In this document: piece after piece, positions 61,385 to 64,000 of the stretch | Position numbering within the stretch: position 1 is the first letter of the stretch | How the letters are laid out: each line of letters begins with the position of its first letter | NCBI RefSeq assembly: GCF_011694815.1 | Contig: NZ_CP050177.1 | Coordinates: 3,789,001 to 3,853,000, forward strand | DNA length: 64,000 nucleotides | From: Streptomyces liangshanensis | GTDB taxonomy: Bacteria; Actinomycetota; Actinomycetes; Streptomycetales; Streptomycetaceae | Direction: 5' to 3' | The notes under the pieces: model-generated | What the model was told of the DNA's origin: nothing | Databases searched by the model: none | What the model saw: the letters and a program-made list of their open reading frames with translations, nothing else | Made by a program: the position numbers and the translations under genes

Positions 61385-62395
61385 ATGGCGGAACGCCGTC
61401 ACCGCGCCCCCGGGGGCCGCGCCGCGGGCAAGGGCCGTGCGGCGGGAAGGCCGGGCGCGCCCGACTTCGACCCGGACTTCGGCGACCTGCCGCTCACCGA
61501 GGCGCGCCAGGACATCGTCATCGGGCGCTGGCAGGGGGTACGCGACCTCCTGCGCGCCACGGGCACCGACTGGCCGCGCCGGACGCACCGCCTGCGGATC
61601 CTGTCCCACGCGGCGGCCGGCAGCTCGGCCGTGGAGACCTGGCGGGCGGCGGAGCCCGGGAGCCCGGACGCGGCGGTGCTGCGGGCGGCGACCGAGGTGG
61701 TACGGGTCTTCAACCACGCGATCGCGGCGGGCCGCGGCGTCGGGATCGACCAGGCGCGGCTGGACGGGGCGGTCACGACCTGCCTGGACGCGGCCGACGC
61801 CAGCCCGGCCGACCCGATGCCCTGGGTCTCGCTGCTGACGGTCGCCCGGCTGTACGAGGGCGGGATCACGCAGGGCGAACTGCGGCGCTGGTGGGACGAG
61901 ATGCGGCGGCGCGACCCGTACAACATGGAGGGTCATGTGCAGCTGCTGCGGTACTTCTCCGCGCGGTGGCACGGCACGCACGGCCGGATGTACGACTTCG
62001 CGCGCGACGCGGCGGGCGCGGCGCCGCCGGGGTCCTCGCTGTCGGTGCTGGTGCAGATCGCGCGGGTGGAGGAGTTCCGCCACGTGGCGGAGGCGGCGCG
62101 GGGGCGGCGGCCGGTGCGGGACTTCGGCCAGCACTGGCACCACGAGCTGGCGGTGACCGAGGTGCGCAGGACCTTCGAGCGGTGGATCGGCGGGCGGGCG
62201 GCGGGGCCTGTGGTGCCGGAGGAGGTGGGGGAGCTGAACTACCTGACGCACGCGGCGTGTTACGCGGGCCTGGACGGCGAGGCGCGGGCGCTGTTCGCGC
62301 TGCTGGGCTCGCGGGCGGCGCGGGTGCCGTGGTCGTACACGGGGGACGCGGCGGAACAGTTCACGGCGTTCAGGGCGGCGCGGCTGGAGGGCTGA
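61385..62395 (+). CDS. Hypothetical protein, 336 aa
   Basis: Soluble, mainly helical, with TPR-like stretches (PMPWVSLLTVARLYEGGITQ, DPYNMEGHVQLLRYFSARWH). Basic N-terminus RRHRAPGGRAAGKGR. No family recognised. It starts 19 bp after the permease stop, so probably co-transcribed. Confidence 0.75.
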   Translation: MAERRHRAPGGRAAGKGRAAGRPGAPDFDPDFGDLPLTEARQDIVIGRWQGVRDLLRATGTDWPRRTHRLRILSHAAAGSSAVETWRAAEPGSPDAAVLRAATEVVRVFNHAIAAGRGVGIDQARLDGAVTTCLDAADASPADPMPWVSLLTVARLYEGGITQGELRRWWDEMRRRDPYNMEGHVQLLRYFSARWHGTHGRMYDFARDAAGAAPPGSSLSVLVQIARVEEFRHVAEAARGRRPVRDFGQHWHHELAVTEVRRTFERWIGGRAAGPVVPEEVGELNYLTHAACYAGLDGEARALFALLGSRAARVPWSYTGDAAEQFTAFRAARLEG

Positions 62396-62425
62396 GCTAC
62401 GGGGAGCGGGTGCTCGCCCGTGAGT

Positions 62426-62461
62426 CCGGGGTGGCGCCGGTCCGAGTCGGCGCCACCCCGG
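62426..62461. terminator. Bidirectional hairpin terminator
   Basis: A perfect 14-bp stem (CCGGGGTGGCGCCG and complement) with an 8-nt loop between the convergent 336-aa gene and the PhoX-family gene. Confidence 0.82.
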
Positions 62462-62484
62462 GGCGGTCAGGCGGGTCCCGCGGC

Positions 62485-64000
62485 TCAGACGCCGATGTCG
62501 CGGCCGTCCTTGCGCCACACGGCGACCACCGAGGGACGGACGATCCTGCCCGGTCCGTCCGGCCACGCGCTCGCGGGCTTCTCGACGGTCGCGCCGTCGA
62601 TCTCGCCCGGGTGCTGCACGGCGACCAGGACGCGGCGGTCCTGGACGATCGGCCCGCACGTCTCGGCGCCGTTCGGCATGGTCAGGAACTGCTTCAGCTC
62701 ACCGCGCCGTTCGCCCTGCGTCGCGACGCCGAACAGGCCGTCGTGCGTGCCGAGCGCGTTGCCGTCCGTCGAGATCCACAGGTTGCCGTGCGGGTCGAAC
62801 GCGACGTTGTCGGGGCAGGAGATCGGGCTGACCTTGTCCTTGGGGAAGCCCGCGAAGTACGTCGCCGGGTCCTTCGGGTCGCCCGCGACCAGGAAGAGCC
62901 GCCACGCGAAGCCGTCGCCCGCCGGGTCGTCCCAGTTCTCCGCCAGCTCCAGGATCTGGCCGTGCTTGTTGGCGTTGCGGGGGTTGGCCTCGTCGGCGCC
63001 CGCCTTGCCCGCCTTGCCGCGGTCGGTGTTGTTGGTCAGCGCGATGTAGACGCGGCCGGTGCGCGGCGACGGCTCGACGTCCTCGGGGCGGTCCATCTTG
63101 GTGGCGCCGACCTTGTCGCCCGCGAGGCGCGTGAAGACGTACACCTCCTCGGCGGTCATGCCGGGGACGTGCGAGACGTCGCCGGTGGCGAGGGGGATCC
63201 ACACGCCGGAGCCGTCGAACTCGCCGTCCGCGGGGAGCTTGCCCGTACCGTCGAACTCGCCCGCCGGGGAGTCGCCGGTGAGCTTGGCGACGTACAGCGT
63301 GCCCTCGTCCAGGAGCGTCAGGTTGTACGCGTGGTCGGCGCGGCTGCCGCCCTTGCGCATGCGCTTGGAGGAGACGAACTTGTAGAAGTAGTCGAAGCGT
63401 TCGTCGTCGCCCATGTAGACGACGGGGCGGCCGTCGGCCGTCAGGCGCGGCTGCGCGGCCTCGTGCTTGAAGCGGCCGAGCGCGGTGCGCTTGCGCGGGG
63501 TGGACTCCGGGTCGTACGGGTCCAGCTCGACGACCCAGCCGAAGCGGTGCGGCTCGTTGGGCTCCTGCTTGACGTCGAAGCGCTTGTCGAACAGCTCCCA
63601 CTTGCGCTCGGTGGCGCCGGTGCCGATGCCGTACCGCAGGTCGGTGGTGCTGGAGGCGTTGGCGAAGTACTGGTTGAAGTTCTCCTCGCCGTGCAGCGTG
63701 GTGCCCCACGGGGTGGTGCCGCCGGCGCAGTTGTTGAGCGTGCCGAGGACCTTGGTGCCCGTGCGGTCCGCGGAGGTACGGAGCAGGGCGCTGCCCGCGG
63801 CCGGTCCGGTGAGGCGGAACTCGCTGGTCGCGGTGAGGCGGCGGTTGAGCTGGTGGCGGGTGACGGCGGTGAGCTTGCCGCTGCCGCGGTCCTCCTCGAC
63901 CACGACGACGGACAGGCCGTGCGCGGCCCAGGCGATCTCGACCTGCTCGCGGGTGGGGGCGGCGGCGCTGTAGCCCTTGAACATCAGGATCTCGTCGGTG
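62485..64000 (-). CDS. PhoX-family (DUF839) phosphatase-like protein, C-terminal part
   Basis: 505 codons are visible; the N-terminus lies beyond the right edge. PhoX features: NNCAGGTTPWGTTLHGEENF (Cys and Glu of the Fe-Ca cofactor site), EDVEPSPRTGRVYIALTNN, DNVAFDPHGNLWISTDGN and GAETCGP. PhoX enzymes are Tat-exported phosphomonoesterases induced by phosphate starvation; the signal peptide would be outside the window. Met codon 63984 is internal and not the start. Confidence 0.88.
   Translation of the reverse strand, partial: TDEILMFKGYSAAAPTREQVEIAWAAHGLSVVVVEEDRGSGKLTAVTRHQLNRRLTATSEFRLTGPAAGSALLRTSADRTGTKVLGTLNNCAGGTTPWGTTLHGEENFNQYFANASSTTDLRYGIGTGATERKWELFDKRFDVKQEPNEPHRFGWVVELDPYDPESTPRKRTALGRFKHEAAQPRLTADGRPVVYMGDDERFDYFYKFVSSKRMRKGGSRADHAYNLTLLDEGTLYVAKLTGDSPAGEFDGTGKLPADGEFDGSGVWIPLATGDVSHVPGMTAEEVYVFTRLAGDKVGATKMDRPEDVEPSPRTGRVYIALTNNTDRGKAGKAGADEANPRNANKHGQILELAENWDDPAGDGFAWRLFLVAGDPKDPATYFAGFPKDKVSPISCPDNVAFDPHGNLWISTDGNALGTHDGLFGVATQGERRGELKQFLTMPNGAETCGPIVQDRRVLVAVQHPGEIDGATVEKPASAWPDGPGRIVRPSVVAVWRKDGRDIGV

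Noticed and set aside
1..64000. CRISPR arrays, tRNA or rRNA genes, intact transposases
   Set aside because: No regularly spaced identical repeats with unique spacers, no cloverleaf or rRNA-like sequence and no DDE or serine/tyrosine recombinase motifs were recognised while reading both strands.

Overview
The window is high-GC actinobacterial chromosome, almost certainly Streptomyces or a close relative. The evidence is extreme third-position GC, abundant GTG starts, three XRE/DUF5753 regulators with DUF397 partners, a Spo0M-like sporulation protein, DmdR/IdeR-type iron boxes and many secreted lipoproteins. It contains about 57 protein genes. I recognised no rRNA, tRNA or CRISPR and no intact insertion sequence.

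Layout. Positions 1-6.1 kb hold the end of an FtsX-type permease, a two-HTH regulator and a very large secreted protease that carries sedolisin-type (S53) catalytic motifs. Positions 6.2-14 kb hold two secreted-repeat lipoproteins, an XRE/DUF397 pair, an NfeD-flotillin membrane pair, a small molybdopterin-fold protein and a second XRE regulator. Positions 14-22.3 kb hold a GT2 glycosyltransferase and an iron-acquisition region. That region has a siderophore-binding lipoprotein with its own iron box and, facing it, an aminotransferase-decarboxylase-N-hydroxylase operon that should make a hydroxylated diamine siderophore precursor. No siderophore synthetase is present.

Positions 22.5-34.5 kb are the most accessory-like part. 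They hold a 2391-residue secreted RHS protein with a Hint domain and a C-terminal toxin tip, and a putative immunity gene directly downstream. A divergent secreted DNRLRE/FG-GAP protein shares an intergenic region with the RHS gene, and that region contains a perfect 22-bp palindrome resembling a BldD site. Positions 34.5-40 kb contain small accessory genes: a hydrolase, a GNAT enzyme, a DUF5959 protein, a possible tail-tube-fold protein beside a signal-less PCuAC-like protein, and another XRE/DUF397 cluster.

Positions 40-44.5 kb hold a BlaI-M56 sensor pair, then TerB, Spo0M and a helix-hairpin-helix miniprotein. Their two promoters share the operator TTCTACA-N4-TGTAGAA. Positions 44.5-54 kb hold a flavin monooxygenase/reductase/USP operon, a MerR-PP2C fusion, a DrrAB-type exporter, and a DoxX-MarR divergent pair with two palindromic operators. 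Positions 54-64 kb are mostly ordinary: an EEP-family phosphatase, a DUF2630 protein, a FUSC exporter, an anti-sigma-type kinase, an S4 RNA-binding protein, an APC permease and a PhoX-family enzyme cut by the window edge. All functional names rest on motif recognition by eye; no searches were run.
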